DNA of 45,213 nucleotides from assembly GCA_913063165.1 (NCBI GenBank), contig CAJXZL010000017.1:1-45213 (forward strand), in the 5' to 3' direction. The notes under the pieces were generated by a model, which had not been told where the DNA came from, ran no database searches, and saw only the letters and a list, made by a program, of their open reading frames with translations. Of the stretch, positions 43,354-45,213 are shown piece after piece. The stretch comes from an uncultured Saccharospirillaceae bacterium. GTDB taxonomy: Bacteria > Pseudomonadota > Gammaproteobacteria > Pseudomonadales > Natronospirillaceae. The position numbers and the translations under genes were made by a program. Position 1 is the stretch's first letter; every line of letters begins with the position of its first letter.

Positions 43354-44337
43354 ATGAAAGCCGTTGTGTATCACCGTTATGGACCGCCCGACGTTCTGTC
43401 GGTACAAGAGGTGCCAAAGCCGTCTCCCAAGGCCAATGAACTGTTAATTCGGGTAGTAGCAGCAGAGGTGGCAAAGGGTGATTGTGAACTGCGCAGTTTT
43501 CAATTCCCCATAAAATGGTTTGTGCTGCCATTACGATTGGTCATGGGTATTACCCGACCACGGCGCACAATATTGGGCGGTTACTTTGCTGGAGAAGTGG
43601 TACAGGTGGGCGATTCTGTCTCGCGATTTTCAGTCGGTGATCGGATTTTTGGCAGCGCGGGTATCAAGATGGGCGCCTACGGGGAATTTCTCTGCGTGCC
43701 TGACAGCGCCACCGTCGAACGCATACCGAGCAATGCGACCTATGAACAGGCGGCAGCGTTGCCGATGGGCGGTTTGAATGCCATACATTTTCTTAATATG
43801 GCCGATATCCAGCCGGGTACGCGGGTTTTAATCAATGGTGCGGGCGGCAGTATTGGCTGCTATGGGGTACAAATCGCCAAGTCCAAAGGCGCAATAGTCA
43901 CTGCTGTGGACAGTGGTATAAAAGAAGGCTTGTTGCGCAGCTTGGGAGCAGACCATTTTATCGACTACCAACAGACCTTATTCAGTCAGGGAGATAATCA
44001 GTACGACGTGATCTTTGATGTGGTTGCCCATAGCGATATGAAAACCAACGCGAGGGTGTTGAGCGATACCGGCATTTACCTGTCTGCCAATCCCAGCCTC
44101 AATGTGATGTTGCAGACCAGGCAAATCAATAAAAGCACCAGTAAACGCGCGAGCTTTGCCTTTGCCAAAGAAACCCTTCAAGACCTGATTGGCATTAAAA
44201 ACCTGTTTGAGCAAGGCGCTATCACCGCCCCGATTGACTGCGTGTATTCATTGGCAGACATGCCAGACGCACACCGACGGGTAGAATCCGAACAGCGCGT
44301 TGGATTGGTGGTGGTTAGGGTGTCTGAGTCCGACTGA
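43354..44337 (+). CDS. zinc-free MDR oxidoreductase
   Basis: A 327-residue NAD(P)-dependent oxidoreductase of the medium-chain dehydrogenase/reductase superfamily, quinone oxidoreductase-like. MKAVVYHRYGPPDVLSVQEVPKPSPKANELLIRV is the family N-terminus. The Rossmann motif is VLINGAGGSIGCYGVQIAK near residues 157-175. The Cys and Glu zinc ligands of alcohol dehydrogenases are absent. CGAGG precedes the ATG by about seven bases. It is divergent from lysE and converges with the GDCCVxC gene. Substrate is unknown. Confidence 0.87.
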   Translation: MKAVVYHRYGPPDVLSVQEVPKPSPKANELLIRVVAAEVAKGDCELRSFQFPIKWFVLPLRLVMGITRPRRTILGGYFAGEVVQVGDSVSRFSVGDRIFGSAGIKMGAYGEFLCVPDSATVERIPSNATYEQAAALPMGGLNAIHFLNMADIQPGTRVLINGAGGSIGCYGVQIAKSKGAIVTAVDSGIKEGLLRSLGADHFIDYQQTLFSQGDNQYDVIFDVVAHSDMKTNARVLSDTGIYLSANPSLNVMLQTRQINKSTSKRASFAFAKETLQDLIGIKNLFEQGAITAPIDCVYSLADMPDAHRRVESEQRVGLVVVRVSESD

Positions 44338-44357
44338 TCGAATAGATAACAGCTGCT

Positions 44358-44588
44358 TTAGGGTGCTTTTGCAGTTGTGCAGCAGCCAGCTGCGGCATCT
44401 GGTTGAATGGGTGGGCAGGGCACATCTGCGTAGGAACAATAGACACAGCAGTCACCCGCCTTGGGTTTTAACACTACACCGCAGCCCTTGCAGTCATAAA
44501 AATACTGACAGGCATCTGTCGGCATAGTCTCAAGTTCAGCATGCCCGCAATGCGGGCAGGTAATGGTGGACTGTGGGTTAATACTCAT
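44358..44588 (-). CDS. GDCCVxC domain protein
   Basis: A 76-residue Cys-rich protein. The name-giving motif GDCCVYCSYADVPCPPIQ spans 45-62; an N-terminal CPHC (11-14) and CKGC (33-36) form a zinc-ribbon-like pair, and a CC ends the protein. In this family the third Cys of GDCCVxC is selenocysteine in some bacteria; here it is an ordinary Cys (TGT on the coding strand). Members often lie near mercury or metal genes, which are not seen here. Its ATG overlaps the upstream DUF1801 gene end by 11 bases, so they form an operon. Confidence 0.85.
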   Translation of the reverse strand: MSINPQSTITCPHCGHAELETMPTDACQYFYDCKGCGVVLKPKAGDCCVYCSYADVPCPPIQPDAAAGCCTTAKAP

Positions 44589-45210
44589 TCAACCCGATGC
44601 CATCAAAAATCCGGTCACGGCACTTTTCAATTCTGGCGAAACGGGTTTCGACCTTTTTAGGCTGTGCAAAGTGCATGCTGTAGCCACGTTGACGGCCAGG
44701 GGTGAGGGCAAAGAATGCCGCGTGGTAGCCGGGATCATCGTCCAAAACTTGCAGCAACTCCGTAGGCAACTCACGCTCGGTATTGTCCTTAAACGCGACC
44801 TTGGCGCCCGATTTCTCAACCGCAATGGCGTCGTCGATGTAGCTTTGCAGTGTGTCTTTTATGCTGTCTAAATCGGTGTCTTTGGTGACCTTGATGATGC
44901 GTGCCGACTGGCTATTTTCGCCCTGTTGACTCAATAACTGGTGGCTGTCGGTGAGCAGTACGCCCTTAAAAAAGCTCAACGCGCAATAGTCTTTAAAGGC
45001 ATTCACGATCAGTACGTTTTTGTTGTTGTAGGTATAACAGGGCATACCCCATTTTGATTCTTCAACAAGGCCACTGTCTAATGCCAGCTGGCGCAATACC
45101 TTCAATTCATCGGCCCAAGTATGCACTTTGCAGTCTGGTGTACCGCCATACTTGCAGCGTCCGCATCCGTCTGTGAAATAGTTGTTGGCGTTGGTACTCA
45201 TCTTGGGCAT
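44578..45210 (-). CDS. YdeI/DUF1801-like protein
   Basis: A protein of about 207-210 residues of the YdeI/DUF1801 type. The start FTDGCGRCKYGGTPDCKVHTW carries three Cys and a His that may bind metal. The DUF1801 core follows: EESKWGMPCYTYNNKNVLIVNAFKDYCALSFFKGVLL. The C-terminal part ends PGRQRGYSMHFAQPKKVETRFARIEKCRDRIFDGIGLNE, the typical YdeI tail. Start is either the ATG at 45210 or that at 45201; the window ends three bases upstream, so no ribosome site can be judged and an even longer form is possible. Function is unknown. Confidence 0.8.
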   Translation of the reverse strand: MPKMSTNANNYFTDGCGRCKYGGTPDCKVHTWADELKVLRQLALDSGLVEESKWGMPCYTYNNKNVLIVNAFKDYCALSFFKGVLLTDSHQLLSQQGENSQSARIIKVTKDTDLDSIKDTLQSYIDDAIAVEKSGAKVAFKDNTERELPTELLQVLDDDPGYHAAFFALTPGRQRGYSMHFAQPKKVETRFARIEKCRDRIFDGIGLNEY

Positions 45211-45213
45211 GTG

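Overview
The window reads as ordinary chromosome of a heterotrophic, probably marine or halotolerant gammaproteobacterium. I base this on three things seen in the sequence: an aa3-type cytochrome oxidase operon with Cox11, SURF1 and heme A synthesis genes; an engB / cytochrome c4 / dsbA / EEP-nuclease neighbourhood of the kind known from Pseudomonas and relatives; and a complete choline-to-glycine-betaine locus run by a MarR protein of the CosR/EctR type. An Oceanospirillales lineage such as Saccharospirillaceae is my inference and was not tested. No rRNA, tRNA, prophage, insertion sequence or CRISPR array was seen.

Layout. 1-150: a 15-bp tandem array at the window edge and a possible 3' end of a cut gene. 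235-2778: small-molecule exporters (EamA, LysE), a DUF4826 protein and a MAPEG protein. 2843-6235: deoxyribose-phosphate aldolase plus a two-domain ALDH16-type aldehyde dehydrogenase, an operon closed by a strong terminator. 6332-10483: an SRPBCC protein, purE-purK, YheV-like zinc ribbon, an RluA-type pseudouridine synthase and a fatty acid hydroxylase-family membrane protein. 10797-13752: DUF924 protein, zinc-ribbon protein, membrane-anchored glycosyltransferase 2, EEP hydrolase. 14007-16367: dsbA, cytochrome c4, engB. 16364-24769: terminal oxidase locus, read leftward as coxB-coxA-ctaG-coxC, an opposite-strand DUF2909 gene, then surf1, a CxxxC protein, ctaA, ctaB and a SCO gene. 25318-31219: an unrecognised 197-aa protein, prlC, metY and an amidase. 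31216-34972: a ClpC-type unfoldase, a DppA-type D-aminopeptidase and a TfoX N-domain protein. 35081-42012: choline uptake and oxidation, read leftward as betB-betA-choX-(terminator)-choW-choV-marR. 42577-45213: a second LysE exporter, a zinc-free MDR oxidoreductase, a GDCCVxC protein and a DUF1801-like protein.

How it works together. The cox locus encodes the oxidase subunits with the factors that insert Cu (Cox11, SCO, perhaps the CxxxC protein) and make heme O and heme A (CtaB, CtaA); cytochrome c4 could donate electrons to it. In the bet/cho locus choline is bound by ChoX, imported by ChoWV, and oxidised by BetA and BetB to glycine betaine. The MarR gene at its end and an EctR-like palindrome over the betB -10 suggest osmotic control.

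The most unusual non-coding structure is a run of about seventeen 10-bp repeats (42341-42510) between lysE and the betB promoter. A diverged relative follows dsbA (13914-13977). Both lie just past the 3' end of a leftward gene. On the transcript strand they are C-rich and G-poor; as DNA the large array has A-tracts in helical phase. I saw no clearly new defence or mobile system.
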